Source: Corynebacterium aurimucosum ATCC 700975
Lineage (GTDB): Bacteria > Actinomycetota > Actinomycetes > Mycobacteriales > Mycobacteriaceae
DNA length: 64,000 nucleotides
Direction: 5' to 3'
NCBI RefSeq assembly: GCF_000022905.1
Contig: NC_012590.1
Location: 806,001-870,000 of the forward strand
The notes beneath the pieces were generated by a model. The model was given only the letters and a program-made list of their open reading frames with translations, was not told where the DNA came from and made no database searches. Position numbers and translations under genes: made by a program. Positions 21,099-31,038 of this stretch are shown here, in pieces (position 1 is the first letter of the stretch; each line of letters begins with the position of its first letter).

Positions 21099-22736
21099 TC
21101 ACAAGTCTACTTCGTCCACCAGCCGGTAGGCATAACCTTGCTCGGCCAAAAAGCGCTGGCGGTGCATGGCATATTCCGCATCGATGGATTCGCGCGCCAC
21201 CAGAGTGTAGAAGGTAGCCTCCTGCCCGTCCTTCTTCGGGCGCAGCAGGCGGCCCAAGCGTTGGGCTTCTTCCTGCCGGGAGCCGAAGGTACCGGAGACC
21301 TGGATGGCCAAGGCAGCCTCGGGAAGGTCGATGGAGAAGTTCGCCACCTTGGATACCACCAGGGTGAGAAGCTCGCCCTCGCGGAATTGTTGGAAGAGTT
21401 TTTCGCGCTTGGTGGTGGAGGTCTTGCCGTCGATAACCGGCGCGTCTAGGTGCTCACCGAGCTCCTCCAGTTGGGCCACGTAGGCGCCGATGATGAGCGC
21501 CTGCTGACCTTCATGTTTCTTCAGCAGCTTGTCGACGGCCCGCAGCTTCGCGCTTGCCGACGCCGCAATCCGGTAGCGCTCCCGCGCTTGTGCGGTGGCA
21601 TAGAGTAGGCGCTCCTCCTGCGTCATGTCTACGCGCACCTCGACGCAGTCCGCGGTGGCGATATAGCCGGCGGATTCCAGCTCCTTCCATGGCGCGTCAT
21701 AGCGTTTGGGCCCGATGAGCGAAAAGACATCGCCCTCGCGGCCGTCTTCGCGGATGAGGGTGGCGGTCAGCCCCAAGCGGCGGCGCGATTGCAGGTCGGA
21801 GGTCATGCGGAAGACCGGGGCAGGCAGAAGGTGGACTTCGTCGTAGATAATAAGTCCCCAGTCATGGGAATCGAAGAGTTCGAGTGCCCGGTATTCGCCC
21901 TTGGTTTTGCGGGTGACCACTTGGTAAGTGGCGATGGTAATCGGCTTGATCTCTTTCTTCTCACCCGAGTACTCACCAATTTCCTCCGGCGTGAGGCTGG
22001 TGCGGCGCAGTAGTTCATCGCGCCATTGGCGCCCGGCCACGGTGTTGGTCACCAGGATGAGCGTGGTGGCCTGTGCTTTGGCCATGGCGGCAGCACCCAC
22101 GATGGTTTTGCCCGCGCCACAGGGCAGGACCACGATGCCGGAGCCACCAGACCAGAAAGAATCGGCGGCATACTGCTGATAATCGCGTAAGCTCCAGTCC
22201 ACCTCCTCCGTGCTCAGCGCGATGGGGTGGGATTCACCATCGACGTAGCCGGCGCGGTCATCGGCGGGCCAGCTGGCCTTGAGCAGCTCCTGCTTGAGCC
22301 GCCCGCGCGCGGAAGGTGGGACGGCGATGGTGTTGTCATCAATGCGCGGGCCCAGAAGTTCGCTGACCTTCTTGGTACGCGTGAGCTCCTCTAGGATGAC
22401 AGGCTCGTCCGATTCGAGGATGAGACCGTGGGCCGGATGTGCCAGGAGGCGCACGCGGCCGTAGCGCGACATGGTCTCGGCGACGTCGATCAGCAGCGCC
22501 TGCGGCACCGGGAAGCGGGAGTAGTTCTCCAGAACGTCGACGACTTGCTCGGCATCGTGCCCGGCGGCGCGGGCATTCCACAGAGCCAGTGGGGTGATGC
22601 GATAGGTGTGGATGTGCTCGGGGGCGCGCTCCAGCTCAGCAAAAGGTGCGAGCGCTGCGCGAGCCTCGTCGGCCTGCGGGTGATCCACCTCGAGGAGGAC
22701 GGTCTTGTCCGATTGGACGATGAGTGGTCCGGGCAT
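21099..22736 (-). CDS. DNA repair helicase XPB (superfamily 2)
   Basis: 545 residues with the bacterial/archaeal XPB layout: damage-recognition domain, then RecA-like domain 1 with Walker A PCGAGKT (205-211), the DEVH box in 'LIIYDEVHLLP', motif III 'LGLTATLIRED', and RecA-like domain 2 with 'QEEAQRLGRLLRPK' (motif VI). It unwinds DNA 3' to 5' in repair, probably acting with a nuclease partner. The gene that precedes it on the same strand encodes a large protein with a helicase-associated domain, the usual actinobacterial pairing. Confidence 0.95.
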   Translation of the reverse strand: MPGPLIVQSDKTVLLEVDHPQADEARAALAPFAELERAPEHIHTYRITPLALWNARAAGHDAEQVVDVLENYSRFPVPQALLIDVAETMSRYGRVRLLAHPAHGLILESDEPVILEELTRTKKVSELLGPRIDDNTIAVPPSARGRLKQELLKASWPADDRAGYVDGESHPIALSTEEVDWSLRDYQQYAADSFWSGGSGIVVLPCGAGKTIVGAAAMAKAQATTLILVTNTVAGRQWRDELLRRTSLTPEEIGEYSGEKKEIKPITIATYQVVTRKTKGEYRALELFDSHDWGLIIYDEVHLLPAPVFRMTSDLQSRRRLGLTATLIREDGREGDVFSLIGPKRYDAPWKELESAGYIATADCVEVRVDMTQEERLLYATAQARERYRIAASASAKLRAVDKLLKKHEGQQALIIGAYVAQLEELGEHLDAPVIDGKTSTTKREKLFQQFREGELLTLVVSKVANFSIDLPEAALAIQVSGTFGSRQEEAQRLGRLLRPKKDGQEATFYTLVARESIDAEYAMHRQRFLAEQGYAYRLVDEVDL

Positions 22737-22773
22737 AACTAGGGCCTTTCTACTCTGGGCGTCAGGGAAGGAC

Positions 22774-24876
22774 TCAATCCCTGTCGGCGAAGCGGACGGA
22801 GGAAATGCGGTGAACCGGGAAGCGCACGGGTTTGCCCGCTGCGCCTAGGGCATCAATGTAGCCGCCTTCCACAGACAGTGGCTTCACAGTCACGGTGCGC
22901 AGCTCGCCGCTTTTATCGGCATAGGAGATCACGATATCGGCGTGGAAGCGCGCGGCGGCACGGGCGAGCGTGAGGGGATCCGGTTCCTCTTCCTTCTGCG
23001 CGCTGGGATTCTGTGCTGACTTCTGCAAAGCCTGAAGCGCTTGGTCCACCGAGGCCGGCTCCCGCTTGTGGGCTTTCGGACGAGGCGTAGGAAGCAGGTA
23101 AGGCTCGGGTGCGACGGTAAGGGAGGCGCCGGATTCATCCTCCGCAGTGGGGGAGAGGCCCTTAGCGCGCAGCTTCTCCAGTAGCTCGCCCACGCGCAGC
23201 TGAGATACCGCCACGGTGGGCGCGAGTAGACGCAGGCCCGGGACTGAGGCAACAGCGAGCTCCAGCAGCGCGGGATCCTCACTGCGCAAATAGGACAGAG
23301 CAGGTCCACTGCGGAGGGTGCCATGGCGCTTGGCGACGTCCCCGATGGCAAACCCCAATGCCTGCGGCACGCCTGTCGGGGAGTGCGCTTCCAAAAAGTC
23401 GATCATTTCCTGCGCGGTGAGCCCCTGGTCCATGCCGCGGCGAATAGTGGCCTCACTGATGCGGTACACGCTGGCTAGACCTGGGGATTCGAGGTCCGCT
23501 AGGGATGCGAGGGTGCGGTGTGTGTCTGGCTCAAGGGGCCCGGGCACGAGGACGGTGAGGTCCTGCTGGATGATGAACTCGCTGACCGTCTTAGGAACGA
23601 GGCTGGTGGCCGCAGCGGAATCTCCCAGCACGCGGGTGGCCTTGCCCAGTGCCACCGCGCCGATCCATTCGGCTTCGGCGCGCAGCTGCTCGATGGTCAG
23701 CGTGCGCGTGTGGCTAGCAAAGAGCGGAAAGCGAAAGCGTAGGTCCTCCCAGAACTCCTCGTCGTCCAGCGCGACTGCGGAGTGCGCATAGACGCCGAGG
23801 ACGAAGGCTCGAAAGCGCGGCAGGCGGCGCACAATACTGTCGTCTGCGAGCACCCGGGTCTCAGCCCAACTGGCCCAAGGGGAGGTGCGCCAGGCGTCGA
23901 GAAGAATGCGCCACTTCTCCCCGAGATCGGCCTCGAGCCAGTCTTGGGACCCGGTGGTCGGGGCGAGGAAGTGTCCTTCCAGGCCATCCGGCTCGCCGCG
24001 GTGGAGAAGCCTAGCGTGGTGGCCCAAGCAGATGAGTCGCGCGACCTCCTCCTTCTCCAGAGCGAGATCCTTGGCCAGCTGGTTGAGGGGGCGAACGCCG
24101 ACCGAAGAATCCTTGAGCAGCGCTACCGGATGGCTTCCAAGCAACTCGATGAGCCGCTCCATGCTGCGCACGGCTTCCAAACCAGCTGCGGCACCGGCGT
24201 CATCCGCCTTGGTATCCGGCTCCGGGGTGCCGGCACGCCCCGAGGGAGTGGTGGGAATGGGCGGGGTGGTATCACCAGCCAGCAGACGGGCAAGCGAGTG
24301 CGGCAGGCGCACCGAGTGTGCGTTGATGCGCTCTAGAAAACCTCTGGCCAGCAGGCGCTTGGCGGGATCCTCGGAGTTGATATCCGGCTCGGTGTCGGTG
24401 GTATAGCCCATGCCGTCGCTAGTGCTTAAGGCATTGAGGACTCGGCGCTCTTCGGGAGCAAGCGTGGCTAGGTCCTTTTCGTCGAACTCGACTTGGTTGC
24501 GCAGCGACCAGCCGGTGGGAAGCGAGCCCATGACGGCGGTGACGATGCGCACCTGTGGGGCATCGCCGAAAACTAAGCCGCGCTCCTTGAGCTGCTTCGT
24601 GATTGCAGGGTTGGTGTCTTCCACCATGGCTATTTCGCCGCCGCGTTGTGCGATGTCCTCCAAAGTAGCTAGTTGCTCGGCATTGCTTGCCGCTAAGGCA
24701 TCCGCGACGTGCATCGGAAGTGTCAGGCGCGAGGCCAACGCATCAAAGTCCTTCGGTGCGGGTGAGAGAACATCACTGCGGTTGCTGAGCAGGGCGCGCA
24801 GGTCCTTGTCAGGCAACTGGCTGAGCCACTCGCGGTAGCTCTCGGTAACGCGGGCGCGGTGTGAAGGGGAGGTCAT
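22774..24876 (-). CDS. Helicase C-terminal/XPB-associated domain protein, about 700 residues
   Basis: About 700 residues from the ATG at 24876, which has GAGGG at suitable distance; an in-frame TTG lies 12 nt further out. No Walker motifs. The C-terminal region carries the XPB/Ssl2-like 'helicase C-terminal 3' domain typical of the protein encoded next to XPB in actinobacteria. Winged-helix-like segments are likely near residues 100-150 and 250-290. A low-complexity Pro/Lys/Ser linker lies near residues 600-640. Role unknown; co-occurrence with XPB suggests a DNA repair partner. It is divergent from the small 61-residue protein at 24970. Confidence 0.75.
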   Translation of the reverse strand: MTSPSHRARVTESYREWLSQLPDKDLRALLSNRSDVLSPAPKDFDALASRLTLPMHVADALAASNAEQLATLEDIAQRGGEIAMVEDTNPAITKQLKERGLVFGDAPQVRIVTAVMGSLPTGWSLRNQVEFDEKDLATLAPEERRVLNALSTSDGMGYTTDTEPDINSEDPAKRLLARGFLERINAHSVRLPHSLARLLAGDTTPPIPTTPSGRAGTPEPDTKADDAGAAAGLEAVRSMERLIELLGSHPVALLKDSSVGVRPLNQLAKDLALEKEEVARLICLGHHARLLHRGEPDGLEGHFLAPTTGSQDWLEADLGEKWRILLDAWRTSPWASWAETRVLADDSIVRRLPRFRAFVLGVYAHSAVALDDEEFWEDLRFRFPLFASHTRTLTIEQLRAEAEWIGAVALGKATRVLGDSAAATSLVPKTVSEFIIQQDLTVLVPGPLEPDTHRTLASLADLESPGLASVYRISEATIRRGMDQGLTAQEMIDFLEAHSPTGVPQALGFAIGDVAKRHGTLRSGPALSYLRSEDPALLELAVASVPGLRLLAPTVAVSQLRVGELLEKLRAKGLSPTAEDESGASLTVAPEPYLLPTPRPKAHKREPASVDQALQALQKSAQNPSAQKEEEPDPLTLARAAARFHADIVISYADKSGELRTVTVKPLSVEGGYIDALGAAGKPVRFPVHRISSVRFADRD

Positions 24877-24969
24877 AATGGCCCTCAAGCTTAGTAGGCG
24901 GGGGAGGCATGGGGCCCTCGTTGGGTGAATAAGTTACTTTTTGCCGCGGGGTTTGGAATAATAAGGAGC

Positions 24970-25155
24970 ATGTCGAACGAGAACAAAGGCTTCGTATCCC
25001 CGGCTTGGCCGAAGAACAGCCCCCGCGAGCACGCTATTACTGAACTTACTGCACCTTTTGCTGGTGCTTCCAGCCCGTACGGTGACGACCTGATTCTGCC
25101 GATGCCGGCAGAAAAGCTCAACTACGTTCACCCGTACACCCGCATCAACCGCTAA
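24970..25155 (+). CDS. Conserved small protein of 61 residues
   Basis: ATG at 24970 with an AAGGAG ribosome binding site just upstream; the open frame extends further 5' but without a good site. The protein begins MSNENKGFVSPAWPKNSPRE and ends NYVHPYTRINR, rich in Pro and Tyr, without membrane segment or cysteines. I do not recognise a named family; a gene of this size stands in the same place beside XPB in corynebacterial genomes as I remember them. It is followed by a clear terminator, which supports its being a real gene. Confidence 0.65.
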   Translation: MSNENKGFVSPAWPKNSPREHAITELTAPFAGASSPYGDDLILPMPAEKLNYVHPYTRINR

Positions 25156-25216
25156 GTAGGCGCGCAGAAATCTGCGCTTCACTTAGCGGATACGTTGAGC
25201 CTTCCGGCTTGCTTTC

Positions 25217-25257
25217 AGCCCCTCCGAGAATGTTCTCCTCGGTGGGGCTATACGTGT
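25217..25257 (+). terminator. Terminator after the 61-residue gene
   Basis: AGCCCCTCCGAG pairs with CTCGGTGGGGCT (one T-T mismatch) around a short loop, followed by ATACGTGTTTGT. Confidence 0.7.
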
Positions 25258-25279
25258 TTGTAATGTACTTGCGCCTCAA

Positions 25280-25885
25280 CTAGTTGGCACGGGCTTGGGC
25301 TTTAAGGCCGTCGAGCAGCGTATCGATGAGCTGGGCTTGTATACCTGATAGGTAGTCGGCGCTCACTGGTGTTCTGGGCAGCGGGCGGGTGATGAGACCG
25401 ATGCCGATGTGAAGTTCGAGCGGGGTGAGGGACTCGGGGCAGAGACCTGCTTGTCGCGTGGGTTCGACAATCGGTTGGTAGATCGACTTCAGTTCAGCTT
25501 TGCGCTGGGTAGCGATCTCCTGCACGTCATCGTCTGAGAATGAGGCAGTATTCACCTCGGCTGCCGCTGCTTGAACAACCGCGGCGAAGTTAAGGCTGGC
25601 GATCCGATGAATAATATCGCGCCAGGTGCCTTCGGGATCCTCGTCGAAACCTTGTAGGTGGCTGTCCACCTCTTCTTTGATGTGTGCTACCTCCGCGCCG
25701 GTGACGGCATCGAGGAGGGAGAGCCGTTCGGGGAAGTGGCGTGAGACCGTGGCGACGCCCACGCCGGCTTTCTTGGCGATGGAGCGCATGGACACGCCCG
25801 GTCCCTCGCTGATGAGCAGCTGCCTGGCTGCTGCGACGATGGCTTGCTTGTTTTCTGCTGCGTCTTGTCTCACAGCTTGCATCAT
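25280..25885 (-). CDS. TetR/AcrR family transcriptional regulator (next to membrane transporter gene)
   Basis: About 201 residues from the ATG at 25885; an in-frame GTG at 25909 would put the start inside the palindromic operator, which is less likely. The HTH 'SMRSIAKKAGVGVATVSRHFPERLSLLDAV' (near residues 33-60) is classical TetR. It is divergent from a polytopic membrane protein gene at 25949 and only 63 bp away, with a palindrome between them. A local, ligand-released repressor of the transporter gene is the best guess. Confidence 0.87.
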   Translation of the reverse strand: MMQAVRQDAAENKQAIVAAARQLLISEGPGVSMRSIAKKAGVGVATVSRHFPERLSLLDAVTGAEVAHIKEEVDSHLQGFDEDPEGTWRDIIHRIASLNFAAVVQAAAAEVNTASFSDDDVQEIATQRKAELKSIYQPIVEPTRQAGLCPESLTPLELHIGIGLITRPLPRTPVSADYLSGIQAQLIDTLLDGLKAQARAN

Positions 25886-25892
25886 ACCAAAC

Positions 25893-25907
25893 GGAACACT
25901 ATGCTCC
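25893..25907. promoter_or_regulatory. Palindromic TetR operator candidate
   Basis: GGAACACTATGCTCC reads nearly the same on both strands (GGA-CA--TATG-TCC pattern). A related GTTCCATTTGG follows near 25929. It lies between the divergent TetR and membrane protein starts. Confidence 0.55.
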
Positions 25908-25948
25908 ACTTTGTAAGCGAAACACCCTGTTCCATTTGGAGGTTAGAA

Positions 25949-26950
25949 GTGTCAGCGGTGAAAAGTCAGGAAGGAAAGCAGCCATCGGTTGCTGTGAAAT
26001 CGATAGTTGCCATTGTGGGGATCCCCGTCGTCATCGGCCTTATGCTGTGGGCGTTTTTGGCGCCCACCTTTGCGTCGGGTCCGGCTGGCGTTCCGGTTGC
26101 CATTTCGGCGCCGGAGCCCATGCTCGAAGGCATCTCGCAGAAGATTGAGAGTGCGGCGGGGGATGAGGCCCCGGAGATCGTCGTGAAGCACAGCGAGGCC
26201 GAGGTGCGCGACGCGGTGCTGCAGCGTGAAGCTGTTGGTGGACTGGTCATCTCCCCGCAGGGCGCGAGTGAGTTCACCGCTGCGGGAAATGGTGCTCCCT
26301 ACGTGACGATGATTGATGGCCTCGCTGGCCAGCTTGAAGCACAAGGAATGTCCGTGGAGAAGCAGGAGCTGGCGCCGACGACGAAGGAGGACCCGCAGGC
26401 GAGCGGTATCGCACTGCTGGGCCTGCCGCTGGCCTTTGGCGGGATTATTTCCGCTGTTATTGCCACCTTTGCATTTCGTGGCAAGAAATGGGTCAAGCTG
26501 GGGGTGCTCGTTGGTATTGCGCTTTTCGGCGGGCTCGTTGCTACGTGGATGCTGCACTCCGTCTATGGAACCCTCGGTGGCAGCTTCGCTGCCGAGTGGA
26601 TGGCTATCGCTGCGGGCATCCTTGCGACGTCTGCGGTGACTGCAGGCCTTGCGGGGGTGATGGGTGCCGCGGGTATTGGAATCGGTGCCGTGCTGACTAT
26701 CTTCTTAGCGAACCCGCTGTCGGGTCTGGCAACCGGCCCGTGGCTGCTGCCTACCGGGTGGTCGACGCTGGGGCAGTGGATGCCCATCGGCGCGACGGGT
26801 CACCTAGTCCGCTCGCTGTCCTTCTTTGATGGGCAAGGCTTCGGCCATGCGTGGTGGTCGCTAGGGCTGTGGATTGTTGTTGGCCTAGTGTTGCTGGCCT
26901 GTGATTGGTCGCGCGCTAAGGAAGACGCTGCCGTTGAGGAAAAGGCTTAG
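25949..26950 (+). CDS. ABC-2/DUF3533-like membrane protein controlled by TetR
   Basis: 333 residues from a GTG with TGGAGG 7 nt upstream; the open frame continues further 5' but that part overlaps the divergent regulator. One N-terminal helix (residues about 19-40), a soluble extracytoplasmic region of about 120 residues with many acidic residues, then five or so hydrophobic helices, ending in a charged tail. This layout matches YhgE/Pip and ABC-2 type export permeases that work in phage infection protein-like or drug/lipid export systems. No ATPase gene is adjacent. Substrate unknown. Confidence 0.7.
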   Translation: MSAVKSQEGKQPSVAVKSIVAIVGIPVVIGLMLWAFLAPTFASGPAGVPVAISAPEPMLEGISQKIESAAGDEAPEIVVKHSEAEVRDAVLQREAVGGLVISPQGASEFTAAGNGAPYVTMIDGLAGQLEAQGMSVEKQELAPTTKEDPQASGIALLGLPLAFGGIISAVIATFAFRGKKWVKLGVLVGIALFGGLVATWMLHSVYGTLGGSFAAEWMAIAAGILATSAVTAGLAGVMGAAGIGIGAVLTIFLANPLSGLATGPWLLPTGWSTLGQWMPIGATGHLVRSLSFFDGQGFGHAWWSLGLWIVVGLVLLACDWSRAKEDAAVEEKA

Positions 26951-26958
26951 TCAAAACT

Positions 26959-26999
26959 AAAAGAGGCTGGATGGAGAAAACCATCCAGCCTCTTTTGTG
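26959..26999. terminator. Strong bidirectional terminator between transporter and rpf
   Basis: A perfect 16-bp stem AAAAGAGGCTGGATGG / CCATCCAGCCTCTTTT with a 6-nt loop (26959-26974 with 26981-26996). A and T tracts on both sides serve the convergent genes on either strand. Confidence 0.9.
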
Positions 27000-27050
27000 T
27001 AGTTAAAGCTTTGCCTTTATGTGCTCAGCTTGCACGGCGCGGCGCGCTGC

Positions 27051-28241
<1,191 letters not shown>

Positions 28242-28622
28242 ATGCCTATCGGCAAAGTGAAGTGGTATGACGCAGACAAGGGCTTCGGCTTTGTCAGCAA
28301 CCCCGGCGATGAAGACGTCTATGTTGGTCGCAATGTGTTGCCCAAGGGCGTTGATGAGCTGCACCAGGGCCAGCGTATTGAATTCGATTTCGCGGCTGGC
28401 CGCCGTGGCCCGCAGGCACTGCGTGTCAAGGTGCTTGATGTCCCGCGCCGTCGCACCCCGGCCCGCAAGCCCGAAGAGCTGGCGAGCATGCTCTCCGACG
28501 TCATGACACTGCTTGAGACCCAGGTGCAGCCGGTGCTGAGCCAAGGCCGCTACCCGGAGCGCAAGACTGGCCGCCAGGTTGCCGAGATCCTGCGTGCTAT
28601 CGCCAAGGACTTGGATAGCTAA
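28242..28622 (+). CDS. Cold-shock-domain protein with C-terminal extension
   Basis: 126 residues. The first 68 form the cold-shock domain: RNP1 KGFGFV (13-18) is intact; RNP2 reads DVYVGRN (25-31) instead of the usual VFVHFS, losing an aromatic RNA-stacking residue and the His. A basic tract RRRTPARK (70-77) follows, then a predicted alpha-helical extension to residue 126. The family binds single-stranded nucleic acid. The C-terminal extension and altered RNP2 are typical of the longer actinobacterial Csp protein encoded beside rpf1. No ordinary cold-shock 5' leader was looked for in detail. Confidence 0.88.
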   Translation: MPIGKVKWYDADKGFGFVSNPGDEDVYVGRNVLPKGVDELHQGQRIEFDFAAGRRGPQALRVKVLDVPRRRTPARKPEELASMLSDVMTLLETQVQPVLSQGRYPERKTGRQVAEILRAIAKDLDS

Positions 28623-28649
28623 GGGCCAAAAGCCTTAGACCCGTAACTA

Positions 28650-28727
28650 AAAGGTGCCCTAGCTGACGAAAGTTGGGCTGATTTTTCAATGATCAGTCCT
28701 AGGTTTGGCAACTAGGGCACTTTGTCG
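28650..28727 (+). terminator. Long hairpin terminator after csp
   Basis: AAAGGTGCCCTAG (28650-28662) pairs with CTAGGGCACTTT (28712-28723) with one mismatch; a smaller hairpin (GGCTGATTTT... GATCAGTCC) lies inside. TTTGTCGTTTGT follows. Confidence 0.75.
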
Positions 28728-28769
28728 TTTGTGTAGGCGCGTGGGGGGGCAGCGCGCGCCGCAGCGCTG

Positions 28770-29357
28770 CTACTTCTCAGCTGGAGCTTCAGCGTCGCCA
28801 GTGGCCTTGGACTCCTTGAGCTCCTCATCCGTCATGGTGGACAGGGACCACACCGTGTGCATTGGGGTCTCTTCGCCGTTGGCATCGCGGCCAATCATGA
28901 GCGTGGAAATCTCCACCACCTTTAGCTGGGGGCGCTCGCCGGTGGAGGCCTCAATCGGCGGCACGGAGCCGGGGATCTCTAGCGAGGTGGTTTCGTTGGC
29001 GCCGTGAGCGGTGCTGTCATTGGCGGCCGGGTCATCATAGATGGACAGCACGGACCACTCGTGGTTGTAGATAGCCTCGGGGATCTCCAATTTCAGGGTG
29101 TCATCGGGGCCCACCGTCAGGTTAGGCACTTCGCCCTCTTCGCAGTCCGTGCCGGGCTCGCAGACGATGTAGGGAGAGACCTCTAAGGTGTCCTCGCCCA
29201 CTGTGGCCGTGATCGTGACGTCTGCTGGCTCGGGGCCGGGGCGGTCGTTCCACCACTTCTGGAACAACACCACTGCAACGACGATGACTGCCACGGCGAT
29301 AATGAGCGCCAGAAACTGCAGTAGCGACTTCTTCCTTGCTTGCTTCACGGTAGCCAT
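28770..29357 (-). CDS. DUF2771 family membrane-anchored protein
   Basis: 195 residues. Basic N-terminus, one membrane helix (residues about 12-32) acting as an uncleaved anchor, then an acidic extracytoplasmic domain with two cysteines in 'IVCEPGTDCEEG'. The pattern and the place beside rpf/csp match the DUF2771 proteins of Corynebacterium. No function is known. It follows the glutaminyl cyclase gene by 11 bp on the same strand, so the two are probably one operon. Confidence 0.75.
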   Translation of the reverse strand: MATVKQARKKSLLQFLALIIAVAVIVVAVVLFQKWWNDRPGPEPADVTITATVGEDTLEVSPYIVCEPGTDCEEGEVPNLTVGPDDTLKLEIPEAIYNHEWSVLSIYDDPAANDSTAHGANETTSLEIPGSVPPIEASTGERPQLKVVEISTLMIGRDANGEETPMHTVWSLSTMTDEELKESKATGDAEAPAEK

Positions 29358-29368
29358 GGCAGAAAATC

Positions 29369-30226
29369 CTACTCGAAGCGCACCCGGTACAGCTCATCCC
29401 AGAGCTTGCCGGTGATCCAAAACTCGTCGGTGCCCGGGATTCGGGCAATGCCGTTGAGGACCGCGTTGGGATCTGCAGAGGGAACGTGGTTGAGGTTCGC
29501 AGTATCAATCACTGCGGTGACCACGCCGGATGCGGGATCGATGCGCAGGATATCCTCGCTCATCCAGACGTTGGCGTAGACCGCGCCATCAACGCACTCA
29601 AGCTCATTGAGATTATCCACGGGAGAGCCGTCGAGGGTGACCTCGGTGCGGGGACCGAGCTCTTCGAAAGTCTGGGGGTCGAGGTGGCGTAGCTCAGCGG
29701 AACCATCGGACATGATGAGCTCAGAACCAGCGTTGCACAAGCCCCAGCCTTCGCCGTCGTAGTGAACTCGCCGGAGCTCCTCAAAGGTGGTGGAGTCCCG
29801 CAGGAAGGCCGTGCCGGACTTCCACGTCAGCTGCCAGATGCCGGCGTCGGTTTGCGTGATGCCTTCGCCGAAGTATGTGTGCTCGAGCGTGGTTTCTTCC
29901 AGAGGGGTTTCTGTTCCCGGGTTGAAGCGCAGCAGGCGCGACTTGCCGTTAAGCCCGGTGCCGATCAACAGGTTGCCATCGGGGTCGACTTCTAGGCCCT
30001 GGGTGAAAGTATCGGCAGGCAGGGGTGCGGTGTCCAGGACGGTGACACCGAGGTGCTCTGGGGCGCTCGCGCTTGGCGACGTCCCACCCGCCGTAGACGA
30101 AGAAACATCCTCGTGTGCGGCTTGAGAGGAGCATGACGTTAAGGGTGCGAGCAGTGCAGCAGCGGAGAGGACGGCAGCAAGTGCGCGGAGGGCGCGGTCG
30201 GTGTGGAGGAGAGGCATGACTGTCAT
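29369..30226 (-). CDS. Glutaminyl-peptide cyclotransferase, lipoprotein
   Basis: 285 residues. A lipoprotein signal ends with LTSC (Cys32), then a Ser/Ala-rich linker to about residue 55. The rest is a five-bladed beta-propeller of the plant/bacterial glutamine cyclotransferase family: 'FTQGLEVDPDGNLLIGTG', 'FGEGITQTDAGIWQLTWK', 'YDGEGWGLCNAG', 'LNELECVDGAVYANVW' and 'LNGIARIPGTDEFWITGK' are its blade motifs. The enzyme turns N-terminal glutamine of exported proteins into pyroglutamate. The surface location is inferred from the lipobox. It is divergent from the DUF3027 gene; their starts are almost adjacent. Confidence 0.92.
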   Translation of the reverse strand: MTVMPLLHTDRALRALAAVLSAAALLAPLTSCSSQAAHEDVSSSTAGGTSPSASAPEHLGVTVLDTAPLPADTFTQGLEVDPDGNLLIGTGLNGKSRLLRFNPGTETPLEETTLEHTYFGEGITQTDAGIWQLTWKSGTAFLRDSTTFEELRRVHYDGEGWGLCNAGSELIMSDGSAELRHLDPQTFEELGPRTEVTLDGSPVDNLNELECVDGAVYANVWMSEDILRIDPASGVVTAVIDTANLNHVPSADPNAVLNGIARIPGTDEFWITGKLWDELYRVRFE

Positions 30227-30264
30227 TGTGCACTATGGCGCGGTACGTGATTAATAATGGGAGA

Positions 30265-30912
30265 GTGACTCGCAAGAAAAAGATGCATTCCCCGCTTCTC
30301 GATTCGACCGCCGTCAACCTAGCGCGCCGGGCCGTGGAAGAGGTAGGTGAGGGGGACGTCGGCAAGCACCGCGGCGTTGCCGGTGTGGGCCGCAACGTGG
30401 CCACTCACCGTTTTGATGCGCACGTACCGGGCTATCCGGGGTGGGAGTGGCACGCCGTCGTTGCCTGTGCAGAAGGCTCGCGCATCCCAACCGTCAACGA
30501 GGTAGCCCTCGTCCCCGGCGGGCAGGCACTTCAAGCGCCGGAGTGGGTTCCTTATTCCGAGCGCCTGCGCCCAGGAGACCTGGGGCCGGGTGACCTCATG
30601 CCGCCCGCGCCCGATGACGACAGGCTGGACGAGGGGAAGCTCTCCCAGGTTGGTCTCACGGAGGCCAAGGAACGCTGGCGCAAGAAGTACGGGCCGAATT
30701 CGGATATGGCATCCCAAGCCCAGCTACAGTGCAAAACCTGCGCTTTCTATCTCGAGCTGCTGCCTAATTATGGTGTCTGTGCCAATGAATACTCCGCGGA
30801 TGGAAAAGTGGTGCACGCCACCTACGGGTGTGGCGCGCATTCCGGCACGACCGTCCGTGAGGAGGGATCGGAGCAGGAGAGGCCCTTCGATGATGAGAGA
30901 CCTATCTACTAA
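30265..30912 (+). CDS. DUF3027 family protein
   Basis: About 215 residues from the GTG at 30265. A TAATAAT (30248-30254) lies at promoter distance from that GTG, so the message may be leaderless; ATG at 30283 is the alternative. The protein has 'GYPGWEWHAVVACAEGSRIPTVNEVALVPG' in its first half and a four-cysteine cluster in the second (CKTCAFYL, YGVCANEY, TYGCGAHS), probably a small metal site. It matches the actinobacterial DUF3027 family. Function unknown; cytosolic by lack of a signal. Confidence 0.8.
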   Translation: MTRKKKMHSPLLDSTAVNLARRAVEEVGEGDVGKHRGVAGVGRNVATHRFDAHVPGYPGWEWHAVVACAEGSRIPTVNEVALVPGGQALQAPEWVPYSERLRPGDLGPGDLMPPAPDDDRLDEGKLSQVGLTEAKERWRKKYGPNSDMASQAQLQCKTCAFYLELLPNYGVCANEYSADGKVVHATYGCGAHSGTTVREEGSEQERPFDDERPIY

Positions 30913-30931
30913 AGAGTGAGGTTTTCTTCCC

Positions 30932-30965
30932 GCGCGCAGCAGCAATGCCGCGTGCGGGTTTTGCG
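30932..30965 (+). terminator. Terminator after DUF3027 gene
   Basis: CCCGCGCGC and the later CGCGTGCGGG form the stem around AGCAGCAATGC, followed by TTTTGCGTTTTA. Confidence 0.75.
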
Positions 30966-31038
30966 TTTTAGTGCCTCGATGGAGCACCCTTAGCAGGTAA
31001 AACTTCATTTCTCTAGATAGAAGGGGCGCTCTCTCACG

